DNA of 7,117 bases from JASJBU01 sp965372385. Its GTDB lineage: Bacteria > Pseudomonadota > Gammaproteobacteria > Chromatiales > Chromatiaceae. Both the position numbers and the translations under genes were made by a program. Positions within the stretch are counted from its first letter, which is position 1; every line of letters begins with the position of its first letter. Positions 1 through 6,051 of this stretch are shown in pieces. The stretch is taken from positions 1 to 7,117 of the forward strand of contig CBDVCD010000179.1 in the NCBI GenBank assembly GCA_965372385.1. The letters run 5' to 3'. A model generated the notes under the pieces. It was not told the origin of the DNA and made no database searches. It saw only the letters and a list, made by a program, of their open reading frames with translations.

Positions 1-683
1 GGCTGCGGCAGGTCGTTGTCGTAGACGGCCTTGACCCGGCCGGGGCGGGCCGACATGACCACCAGCCGGTCGCTGAGGATCAGGGCCTCGTCGATGGAGT
101 GGGTGATGAACAGCACCGTCTTGCCGGTCTCCGCCACCACCCGCAGCAGCTCCTGCTGCAAGATCTGCCGGGTCATGGCATCCAGGGCGGCGAAGGGTTC
201 GTCGCACAGCAGCACGTCCGGGTCGTTGGCCAGGGCCCGGCTCAGGGCCACCCGCTGTTGCATGCCGCCGGACAACTCCCCCGGATAGGCATGCTCGAAG
301 CCGTCCAGGCCCACCAGCGAAATCCATTGCCGAGCCTTCTCCCGTCGTACCTTGCGCGAGGCCCCCTTGAGACGTGGGCCAAATCCCACATTATCGAGCA
401 CCGTCATCCAGGGGAACAGGGCATAGTTCTGGAAGATCATGCCGCAACGGGGTTCAATGCCGCTGATCGGCTCTCCCTCCAGCAGCACCTCGCCGCCGCT
501 GGGACGCAGAAAACCGGCCATGATATTGAGGAAGGTGCTCTTGCCACAGCCGGAGGCACCGACGATACAAACCACCTCGCCAGGTCGCACCTCCAGATGG
601 AAATCTTCTAATGCAGTCAACGGACCCTGGCGGGTCGAGAAGGTCATATTGACCTGGCTGGCCGTTATGATGGGCCGGCTCAC
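1..683 (-). CDS. ABC transporter ATP-binding protein, TauB/SsuB-type (3' end outside window)
   Basis: Cytoplasmic ATPase that powers the importer encoded by the two genes upstream of it. I read 227 codons from a GTG start; the C-terminus lies beyond the left edge. All nucleotide-binding motifs are intact: Walker A GASGCGKST (residues 42-50), Q-loop Gln85 in GMIFQ, signature LSGGMQQR (137-144), Walker B VLLCDEP (157-163) with catalytic Glu162, D-loop ALD (166-168) and switch His195 in ITHS. The motif set and the context of a single-domain permease and a TauA-like binding protein fit the nitrate/sulfonate/taurine ATPase family, usually about 250-270 residues, so only some 25-40 residues should be missing. 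The GTG start overlaps the permease stop as GTGA, which supports this start and suggests coupled translation. The substrate cannot be told from the ATPase. Confidence 0.93.
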   Translation of the reverse strand, partial: MSRPIITASQVNMTFSTRQGPLTALEDFHLEVRPGEVVCIVGASGCGKSTFLNIMAGFLRPSGGEVLLEGEPISGIEPRCGMIFQNYALFPWMTVLDNVGFGPRLKGASRKVRREKARQWISLVGLDGFEHAYPGELSGGMQQRVALSRALANDPDVLLCDEPFAALDAMTRQILQQELLRVVAETGKTVLFITHSIDEALILSDRLVVMSARPGRVKAVYDNDLPQ

Positions 684-1465
684 CGGGCACCCACCCGTTG
701 CCAGGGCAGCAGCAATCTTTCCAGGCCACGGAACAGGATATCCAGCAACAGTACGGTGATACTGATGGAGAGCATGCCCACCAGCACCTGACCCGTGTCG
801 GACCACTCCTTGGCAGTCCAGATACGGAAGCCCAGGCCGCTGTTGGCCCCCACCATCTCCGCCGAGATCACGCAGGTCCAGGCGATGGCCAGCACCACCT
901 TGAGACCACTGAGAATATTGGGCAGGGCGCCGGGCAGCACCACGTGGCGGATCACCTGCAGCTGGCTGGCCCCCAGATTGCGTGCCGCCGCGATCAGGGT
1001 CGCGTCAACCCGCAGGGTGGCCTCGGTTGTGTAGACGAGGACGGAGGCGAAGCTGCCCATGAATACAATGGCGTATTTCTGTTGCTCGTCGATGCCCAGC
1101 CAGAGCATGGAGAGGGGTATCCAGCTCAGGGCCGGCAGGGGCCGGATGATGGAGACGATGGGATTGAATGCGGCGCGCACCCTGGGGCTCATGCCCATCA
1201 GCAGACCGAAGGGCACCCCCACCAGGATGCTGAGGGTGAAGCCGGTAAGCACCCGGCTGGCGCTCATCTGGATGTCGTGCCACAACACCGCCTCGGGTCC
1301 ACTGGCGAGTTGGGTCATGCGCTCCAGCACGGCACTGGGCGCGGGCAGGAAGAAGGGGTCGATGACGCCCAGGCGCACCAGCAGCTCCCAGCCGCCGAGA
1401 AAGGCCAGCAGACCCAAGGCGCCGAACACCAGGATCTGCCAGAAGTCGAGCCCTTTGTTGTTCAT
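680..1465 (-). CDS. ABC transporter permease, TauC/SsuC-type (COG0600-like)
   Basis: Inner-membrane permease of 261 residues, the usual length for this family, probably acting as a homodimer. Hydrophobic segments lie at about 9-29, 71-92, 105-124, 131-148, 188-206 and 226-247. The family hallmark RPLPALSWIPL is at 109-119. The cytoplasmic EAA-type loop that docks on the ATPase is at about 158-184 (AAARNLGASQLQVIRHVVLP and following residues). GLGF near 211-214 is also typical of nitrate/sulfonate permeases. Its ATG overlaps the stop of the binding-protein gene (ATGA) and its TGA overlaps the ATPase GTG start (GTGA), so the three genes form one tightly coupled operon ordered binding protein, permease, ATPase. 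E. coli tauABC instead places the ATPase second. The substrate is unknown. Confidence 0.93.
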   Translation of the reverse strand: MNNKGLDFWQILVFGALGLLAFLGGWELLVRLGVIDPFFLPAPSAVLERMTQLASGPEAVLWHDIQMSASRVLTGFTLSILVGVPFGLLMGMSPRVRAAFNPIVSIIRPLPALSWIPLSMLWLGIDEQQKYAIVFMGSFASVLVYTTEATLRVDATLIAAARNLGASQLQVIRHVVLPGALPNILSGLKVVLAIAWTCVISAEMVGANSGLGFRIWTAKEWSDTGQVLVGMLSISITVLLLDILFRGLERLLLPWQRVGAR

Positions 1466-2505
1466 GGTGTCATGCCGGGCAGCAGGTCCAGCCGCACCCA
1501 GTCACGGAATGCCGGTTTGCGCGGCAACGCCCTCATCTGTCCATGCAGGATCTCCAGCAGGAAATCCGCCTGGGCAAAGATGCCGCTATCGCTCATGACC
1601 TGCTGGTGATCCGCCGCGTTCTGCCACTGGAACTTGTCCAGATTGGCCTGAATTACGGCCGGTTCCTGCTGGATGTAACGGCCGGCCACCAGCGTCACTG
1701 TCTCCCGCGGATGAGCCTTGACCCAGTCGAGGGCCTCGAAATAGGCCGCGAGAAAACGTCTGGCCCGCTCAGGATCGGCGTCTGCCCAGGCCCTGCCCAT
1801 GACCAGCACGTCCGGTCCAGTCATGGTGCCGAAACGCTGATAGACCTCGGTATCGGTATCCACGCCGAGGACAGTGGCGCCCTCCACTGCCTTAAGCTGC
1901 GAGAAGCCCGGCTCCCAGATCAGGGCCGCGTCTACGTTGCCAGCGCGGAACACCGCCGGTACGTCCCCCACCTCCAGGTTCACCAGCCTGACATCCTGGT
2001 CCGGGTCCAGACCCTGCTGGCGCAGCAGCATGCGTGCGGTGAGCTCGACTGAGGAGCCGAAGGGGAAGCCGATGCGCTTGCCGCGCAAGTCCTCGAAACT
2101 GTCGATACCGGGTCTGGCCACCAGCCCCTCGAACCCGGGAGCGATATCCTGGTTGCCGACCCAGTAGAAGCGGGTGTTCCCTTGGGCCATGGCAGAGAGC
2201 ATGGCGATCTCCCCCAGACTGGCGAACTGGGCCTCACCGGAGGAGATGGCATTGAGTCGGTCCATACTCTTGCCGATGAAGCGCCACTCCACCAGGAATC
2301 CTTGGCGCTCGAAGATACCCCGTTCGATGCCAATCCACACCGGGATATGGCCGTACCACTGTGAACCGACCGCTATCACCCTGTCCTTGCCCGACGCCTC
2401 GTCGGTGGACGGACCGTCATCGCTACAGGCGGAGAGCAAAACGGCGAGCACGATGGTCACCAGCCAGCGCCAGGGCGAAAGCGGCATGGTATTGCTACAA
2501 GACAT
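1462..2505 (-). CDS. ABC transporter substrate-binding lipoprotein, TauA/SsuA/NMT1-like
   Basis: Predicted periplasmic binding protein of 347 residues that delivers substrate to the adjacent permease. The N-terminus has basic and hydrophobic parts followed by a lipobox LLSAC with Cys27, so the mature protein should be lipid-anchored rather than freely soluble. The mature part has the family pattern: an early GSQWYGHIPVWIGIERGIF stretch (47-65), the hinge-proximal GKRIGFPFGSS (142-152) and ALIWEP (194-199), as in TauA/SsuA/NMT1 proteins. I chose the ATG at 2505 because GGAGG lies 5 nt upstream and because it puts the signal peptide at the N-terminus. An in-frame ATG at 2577 has no ribosome site and would bury the signal. 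An in-frame ATG at 2487 is possible but less well placed. The ligand could be a sulfonate, taurine, nitrate/cyanate, a pyrimidine precursor or another small molecule; no catabolic neighbour settles it. Confidence 0.9.
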   Translation of the reverse strand: MSCSNTMPLSPWRWLVTIVLAVLLSACSDDGPSTDEASGKDRVIAVGSQWYGHIPVWIGIERGIFERQGFLVEWRFIGKSMDRLNAISSGEAQFASLGEIAMLSAMAQGNTRFYWVGNQDIAPGFEGLVARPGIDSFEDLRGKRIGFPFGSSVELTARMLLRQQGLDPDQDVRLVNLEVGDVPAVFRAGNVDAALIWEPGFSQLKAVEGATVLGVDTDTEVYQRFGTMTGPDVLVMGRAWADADPERARRFLAAYFEALDWVKAHPRETVTLVAGRYIQQEPAVIQANLDKFQWQNAADHQQVMSDSGIFAQADFLLEILHGQMRALPRKPAFRDWVRLDLLPGMTP

Positions 2506-2673
2506 CGGGGCCTCCGGTCGATGTGGAACAAGAAAACCGATTCTACCGACAAACGGCCGGCAATGGGCAGCTTCCATGGAGGTAACAATGTTTTGCTTTC
2601 GAGGATGTTTAACAAATTCTCGTAAGGAGCTAACTTATTGCTATATGCAGGCTGTGAAAGGGAGACGGTTGCC
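2506..2673. promoter_or_regulatory. Divergent intergenic region with the promoters of both flanking operons
   Basis: This 168-nt stretch separates the leftward ABC operon from the rightward cytochrome b561/YceI/pirin cluster, so promoters for both should lie here. On the minus strand, TAGAAT (plus-strand ATTCTA at 2540-2545) resembles a -10 box, but I see no convincing -35 box at the right distance. On the plus strand the region 2580-2650 is AT-richer than its surroundings and contains two TAACAA words 27 nt apart (2583 and 2610), but no clear promoter hexamers. I cannot assign an operator or a transcription start. Confidence 0.4.
2511..2515 (-). promoter_or_regulatory. Ribosome binding site of the ABC binding-protein gene
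   Basis: The minus strand reads GGAGG here, 5 nt before the ATG at 2505. It decides the start in favour of the short form with an N-terminal lipobox. Upstream of the alternative ATG at 2577 the minus strand reads CCTCC, the opposite of a Shine-Dalgarno site. Confidence 0.75.
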
Positions 2674-2677
2674 GTGA
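2588..2677 (+). CDS. Possible 29-codon leader ORF before cytochrome b561
   Basis: A short ORF of 29 codons starts at ATG 2588, preceded by GGAGGT at 2578-2583 with a short 4-nt spacer. Its TGA (2675-2677) overlaps the proposed GTG start of the cytochrome gene (2674-2676) as GTGA, the same arrangement used inside the ABC operon. The peptide (beginning MFCFRGCLTN, ending VKGRRLP) has three Cys and a basic C-terminus and matches no family I recognise. A second ATG at 2645 in the same frame would give a 10-residue version. It could be a translated leader that couples translation to the cytochrome gene, or chance: the frame is also open upstream of 2588 through antisense DNA. Confidence 0.25.
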   Translation: MFCFRGCLTNSRKELTYCYMQAVKGRRLP

Positions 2678-3240
2678 GAATGATGAACAGCAGCGAGGGT
2701 TATGGCCTGGTGGCGATCCTGCTGCACTGGTTGGTTGCCCTGACGCTGATCGGGCTGTTCGGCCTGGGTCTGTGGATGGTGGAGCTCACCTACTACGATG
2801 CCTGGTACCGGCAGGCCCCCGCTATCCACAAGGGCATAGGTATCCTGTTGTGCCTGGTGATGTTGTTGCGGTTGACTTGGCGTATGGTGAATACCGTTCC
2901 CCATGATGAGCCGGATCTGTCACTGCTGGAGCGCCGGCTGGCCCATTGGGCTCACTGGCTGCTCTATCTCCTGCCATTTGCCGTGATGGTAACCGGTTAC
3001 CTGATTTCGACCGCGGACGGGAGGTCGATTGAGGTGTTCGGGCTGTTTTCCGTTCCCGCGCTGATCTCGGAAATTCCCAACCAGGAGGACCTGGCCGGGA
3101 GGGTCCACCTGATCCTTGCGGTCAGCCTGATCGGCCTGGCGTCGCTGCATGCACTGGCTGCCCTGAAGCACCATTTTATCGACCGGAATCGGACCCTGCT
3201 GAAAATGCTGGGAGTACCGATGCGCCATCAACAACCCTGA
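2674..3240 (+). CDS. Cytochrome b561 family di-heme membrane protein (CybB/YceJ-like)
   Basis: Four-helix inner-membrane protein, 188 residues from the GTG start, close to E. coli CybB and YceJ. Family members bind two b hemes and exchange electrons with the quinone pool or periplasmic partners. Helices lie at about 12-35, 50-69, 91-112 and 144-164. Likely heme ligands are His18 in LHW, His52 in AIHKGIG, His145 in GRVHL and His159 in SLHAL; the 14-residue spacing of the last two matches the known CybB pair. The start is uncertain. GTG 2674 has GGGAG 9 nt upstream and overlaps the stop of a short upstream ORF. ATG 2680 and 2683 are alternatives. TTG 2638 has TAAGGAG 8 nt upstream and would add 12 residues. 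The yceI gene 24 nt downstream reproduces the E. coli yceJ-yceI pair, so the two products probably act together. Confidence 0.9.
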   Translation: MRMMNSSEGYGLVAILLHWLVALTLIGLFGLGLWMVELTYYDAWYRQAPAIHKGIGILLCLVMLLRLTWRMVNTVPHDEPDLSLLERRLAHWAHWLLYLLPFAVMVTGYLISTADGRSIEVFGLFSVPALISEIPNQEDLAGRVHLILAVSLIGLASLHALAALKHHFIDRNRTLLKMLGVPMRHQQP

Positions 3241-3264
3241 GCTAAATCCTGAGAGGAGTTATCC

Positions 3265-3843
3265 ATGAATATCAAAGCCATTTCCATCACTGCCCTGGCC
3301 TTGGCCCTTGCGCTGCCGTTGCCGGGTTACGCCGAAAAATATCTGATCGACACCAAGGGCTCTCATGCCTTCGTTCAATTCCGCATTCAGCACCTGGGAT
3401 TCAGCTGGCTCACTGGTCGCTTCAATACCTTCAATGGCAGTTTCGAGTACGACGAGAAGCATCCTGCCGCCGCCAAGGTCGAGGTGGAGATCGACACCGC
3501 CAGCATCGATTCCAACCATGCGGAGCGGGACAAGCATCTGCGTGGGGAAGAGTTCCTCGATGTAGCGAAGTTTCCCAAGGCCCGGTTTGAGAGTACCAAG
3601 TTCACGGAGCATAGTGATGGCACCGCCACCCTGGACGGCAGGCTGACCCTGCATGGGGTGTCCCGTCCCGTCAGTATCGCTGTCGAGCATATCGGTCATG
3701 GTCCGGACCCTTGGGGCGGCTATCGGCGTGGTTTCGAGGGCAGTACCCGGATTGCGCTGGCGGACTACGGCATCAACTATAACCTGGGTCCCAAATCCAA
3801 GGAGTTGGAGCTGACGCTCTCGATCGAGGGGGTGCGACAATAG
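3265..3843 (+). CDS. yceI: YceI family periplasmic protein (lipocalin-like beta-barrel)
   Basis: Secreted protein of 192 residues with a clear signal peptide: a short basic N-terminus, a Leu/Ala-rich core and an Ala-containing cleavage site at GYA-EK after residue 23. The mature part fits the YceI domain: YLIDTKGSHAFVQFRIQHLG (26-45), IDTASIDSNHAERDKHLRG (76-94) and FLDVAKFPKARFES (97-110), then the C-terminal strands. YceI-fold proteins form a lipocalin-like barrel that in a Thermus homologue holds a long polyisoprenoid chain, so isoprenoid-quinone or lipid handling is a family-based guess. AGGAG lies 6 nt before the ATG. The gene starts 24 nt after the cytochrome b561 gene, the same pairing as in E. 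coli yceJI, which suggests that the barrel carries a substrate for the membrane heme protein. Confidence 0.95.
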   Translation: MNIKAISITALALALALPLPGYAEKYLIDTKGSHAFVQFRIQHLGFSWLTGRFNTFNGSFEYDEKHPAAAKVEVEIDTASIDSNHAERDKHLRGEEFLDVAKFPKARFESTKFTEHSDGTATLDGRLTLHGVSRPVSIAVEHIGHGPDPWGGYRRGFEGSTRIALADYGINYNLGPKSKELELTLSIEGVRQ

Positions 3844-3879
3844 TTTCCCAATAGCCAGGCACCTTGCCAGGAGGCGATT

Positions 3880-4575
3880 ATGCTGCAGATAAGACCCGCT
3901 CACGAACGTGGCCATACCCGATATGATTGGTTGAACAGCTACCACAGCTTCTCATTCGGTGACTATTTCGATCCACAGCAGATGGGGGTGTCCAACCTGC
4001 GGGTGATCAACGACGATATCATAGCCCCAGCTGGCGGTTTTCCCACCCACGGACACCGGGACATGGAGATCGTCACCTATGTGCTCTCCGGCGCATTGGA
4101 GCACAAGGACAGCATGGGCAACGGCTCGGTGATTCGACCCGGAGACGTTCAACGGATGAGCGCCGGCAGCGGGATTCATCACAGCGAGTTCAACGCCTCG
4201 CATGACGAGCCGGTGCATCTCCTACAGATCTGGCTGCAGCCAAACCGTCAGGGGGTAGAGCCGGGCTATGCGCAACGACAGTTTCCGACGGAGCAGCGGC
4301 AGGGCAGGCTGTGCCTGCTGGTCTCGCCGGATGGCCGGGATGAATCCATCAGCGCCCAACAGGATGCCTGCCTCTACGCCACGCTGCTGGAAGAGGGAGA
4401 AAGGGTTGAGCACCCGCTGGGCCATGTTAGGCAGGTCTATCTGCATGTGGCCAGCGGGTCGGTGCAGGTCAATGGAGAAGGGCTGGGCGTTGGCGACGGT
4501 GCACTTATCAAGGGAGAGGATCTAGTGGTAATAGAAGGGCTGACTCGCGGCGAAGTCCTGCTTTTCGATCTTTGA
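3880..4575 (+). CDS. Pirin family bicupin protein (YhhW-type, putative quercetin 2,3-dioxygenase)
   Basis: Cytoplasmic bicupin of 231 residues, the same size as E. coli YhhW. The N-terminal cupin holds the complete metal site: His57 and His59 in PTHGH, and His101 and Glu103 in GIHHSE, identical in position to the iron ligands of YhhW. Other family landmarks are the early SYHSFSFGDYF (20-30) and GDVQRMSAGSGI (88-99). The C-terminal half (about 135-231) is the second cupin without a metal site, as usual. YhhW can cleave quercetin in vitro, but the physiological substrate of most bacterial pirins is unknown, so the dioxygenase label is family knowledge rather than something the sequence proves. 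AGGAGG lies 5 nt before the ATG. The gene is 36 nt after yceI and probably shares its transcript. Confidence 0.93.
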   Translation: MLQIRPAHERGHTRYDWLNSYHSFSFGDYFDPQQMGVSNLRVINDDIIAPAGGFPTHGHRDMEIVTYVLSGALEHKDSMGNGSVIRPGDVQRMSAGSGIHHSEFNASHDEPVHLLQIWLQPNRQGVEPGYAQRQFPTEQRQGRLCLLVSPDGRDESISAQQDACLYATLLEEGERVEHPLGHVRQVYLHVASGSVQVNGEGLGVGDGALIKGEDLVVIEGLTRGEVLLFDL

Positions 4576-4602
4576 TTTGTTTTGATCTTCCCTTAAGTAA
4601 TC

Positions 4603-4626
4603 GCATAAGAGCGATCGCTCTTATGC
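4603..4626. terminator. 24-nt perfect palindrome between convergent operons, probable bidirectional terminator
   Basis: GCATAAGAGCGA is followed directly by its exact reverse complement, giving a 12-bp inverted repeat with no spacer, centred between 4614 and 4615. In RNA the middle bases would form a small loop. It sits between the pirin stop (4575, plus strand) and the hvfX stop (4641, minus strand), where a shared terminator is expected. A run of T is missing immediately after it on the minus strand, and only ACTTTTGC follows 4 nt later on the plus strand, so it is not a textbook intrinsic terminator. A protein-binding site is the alternative. Confidence 0.6.
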
Positions 4627-4640
4627 AATGACTTTTGCAA

Positions 4641-5255
4641 CTATTGATCATTCGCTGGTTGAGATCGATAGGCCCGTGCTATCCAATAGTCCAGGCCGAC
4701 ATATCTGCCGCTGCCGATGAAGAACAAGGCCAGTAGCATGATGAAGTAGGTGGTGGCGAACTCGATACCGTTGTTGAGCATGACAATGCTGCCATTTTCG
4801 GTGAGCCAGTCATAGTTGCCATGCTCTTTGAGTAGCGATTTGGTCTTGTCCAGCCGCTCGATGGCGCCAATGGTGCGCTCATTGGCGAACAGGGAGCTGC
4901 TGCCCTCGGCGATGGCCAGCCAGCCGTTTTGCCAGTGTACCGTCACGGCCGCGACCAGCATGGTGATCATCAGCGGGGCGGAGATCCAGCGTACCCCCAG
5001 GCCGACCAAGAGCAGGATGGCACCCCCCACCTCAGATAGCGTGGCCAGCCAGGCCATGAGGGTGGGAAAAGGCATGCCCAGGCCCCAGTCAGGGTTGCCG
5101 AACCAGGCAATGGTACTCTCCATGTCGGACAGCTTCTGGGTCCCTGCCATCCAGAGGATCGGAACCAGGTAGAGCCGTAAGGCGAGTGGTCCGAGGAAAT
5201 CCAATGCCCGGGTCTTATCGAGCAGGTTATGAAGTTTGTTCGTTATCGCAAGCAT
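4641..5255 (-). CDS. hvfX: DoxX-family membrane protein of the Hvf operon (HvfX-like)
   Basis: Predicted inner-membrane protein of 204 residues with four hydrophobic helices at about 21-38, 65-87, 92-107 and 165-182. It is longer than minimal DoxX proteins because of a polar loop of about 57 residues (108-164), probably periplasmic, between helices 3 and 4. It contains no Cys. DoxX-family genes regularly end Hvf and bufferin operons, where their exact role (redox or metal handling, or export support) is unclear. I chose the ATG at 5255 because AAGGA lies 8 nt upstream and because the longer in-frame form would run into the 3' end of hvfC. The start is 19 nt after the hvfC stop, so it is co-transcribed as the last gene of the operon. 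The family call is firm; the Hvf assignment rests mainly on context. Confidence 0.87.
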   Translation of the reverse strand: MLAITNKLHNLLDKTRALDFLGPLALRLYLVPILWMAGTQKLSDMESTIAWFGNPDWGLGMPFPTLMAWLATLSEVGGAILLLVGLGVRWISAPLMITMLVAAVTVHWQNGWLAIAEGSSSLFANERTIGAIERLDKTKSLLKEHGNYDWLTENGSIVMLNNGIEFATTYFIMLLALFFIGSGRYVGLDYWIARAYRSQPANDQ

Positions 5256-5274
5256 GTTCCTATTCCTTATTTTA

Positions 5275-6051
5275 TTACCGTGCGGTGCCCAGCAGGATAT
5301 CCCGCTGACGCAGATCGTTGAGTAGTCCGATGCCGGCCTGCATGACAAGCTCGGGATCGGGGTGATTAAGGGCCTTGACGATGGCGTCCAAGGCTGTCTG
5401 GCCGGTGATCCGCGGTTCGGATTCGAGGGCTTCCAGCAGGGACAGGGTCACCGGATTGATTTCGAGAAAACCGATTTCATCCTGCCGGTCACGGTAGACC
5501 AGCAAGTGGGTTGGCTCAGCTTCCGGTTCCTCAGGTAGATACTCAGGACCTATACGGTGCACCGGGTAGCGATAGTTAAAATGCCAGGCCAGTGGCGAGA
5601 TGACTGGGTGACCCTTGAGCAGATCCCCATTGGGATCGAGAGGAGGCGGATGCTGATCCGCATCGCTCAGGGTGAGGGCCAGTTCTACCCATTCATAGTG
5701 GGCCAATTCATAGAGAAAGGCTGGATCTTCATCGGCCCCATCCCGTTCCTGACGCAGATAGGTGAGAAACTCCTCAGCCAGGCGGCTAAAGAGCGGTGTC
5801 AGGCAGGCGTGATTGGCGAAGAAGTCACGCACTAGGGCCTGCCAGCGGTGGTTCGGAGTGATGCGGTGCAATACCGGGTAGCTGCTGGCCAGAAAGCCCT
5901 CCACGTTATTGAAGAAGAGTTCGTTGTAGATCGCCATGCGGCGCTCTTCCACATCCACGGGCCTTGGGCTCCTTTGTGGATGACGAATATGGTCGGCAAA
6001 TTCTTGCTGCCGACGGATGAATTCCGGTTCAGCATTGGGCAAGCTGTTCAT
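5275..6051 (-). CDS. hvfC: HvfC/BufC-type DUF2063 partner protein for peptide modification
   Basis: Soluble protein of 258 residues encoded right after the DUF692 enzyme. The N-terminal part (about 10-100) has the DUF2063 pattern: FIRRQQEFADHIR (11-23), RRMAIYNELFFNNVEGFLASSYPVL in 37-61, and FFANH (77-81). It is followed by LYELAHYEWVEL (113-124) and a C-terminal domain (about 150-250). In characterised systems this partner binds the precursor peptide and presents it to the MNIO enzyme; it is not thought to be catalytic. I chose the ATG at 6051, with GGAAG 6 nt upstream. The same frame is open to 6363, but that part lies antiparallel in register inside hvfB and reads as Ser/Thr-rich nonsense. 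The chosen start overlaps the end of hvfB by 23 nt, consistent with a coupled, roughly equimolar enzyme complex. Confidence 0.9.
   Translation of the reverse strand: MNSLPNAEPEFIRRQQEFADHIRHPQRSPRPVDVEERRMAIYNELFFNNVEGFLASSYPVLHRITPNHRWQALVRDFFANHACLTPLFSRLAEEFLTYLRQERDGADEDPAFLYELAHYEWVELALTLSDADQHPPPLDPNGDLLKGHPVISPLAWHFNYRYPVHRIGPEYLPEEPEAEPTHLLVYRDRQDEIGFLEINPVTLSLLEALESEPRITGQTALDAIVKALNHPDPELVMQAGIGLLNDLRQRDILLGTAR

Noticed and set aside
698..1609. 303-codon open frame on the plus strand
   Set aside because: It is antisense to the permease and binding-protein genes, with His/Gln/Gly-rich low-complexity translation and no family resemblance; a GC-driven shadow.
2506..2577. Longer N-terminus of the ABC binding protein starting at the ATG at 2577
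   Set aside because: No ribosome site precedes it, and it would place 24 polar residues before the lipoprotein signal. ATG 2505 has GGAGG at 5 nt.
3259..3945. 228-codon open frame on the minus strand opposite yceI
   Set aside because: It is antisense to a well-supported YceI gene and has no recognisable domain or ribosome site.
4611..4618. GCGATCGC as a cyanobacterial HIP1 repeat
   Set aside because: A single copy inside a larger palindrome; gene content points to a proteobacterium.
5256..5348. Extension of the DoxX gene upstream to 5348
   Set aside because: It would overlap the hvfC 3' end and add a non-hydrophobic stretch. The ATG at 5255 has AAGGA at 8 nt and starts the recognisable protein.
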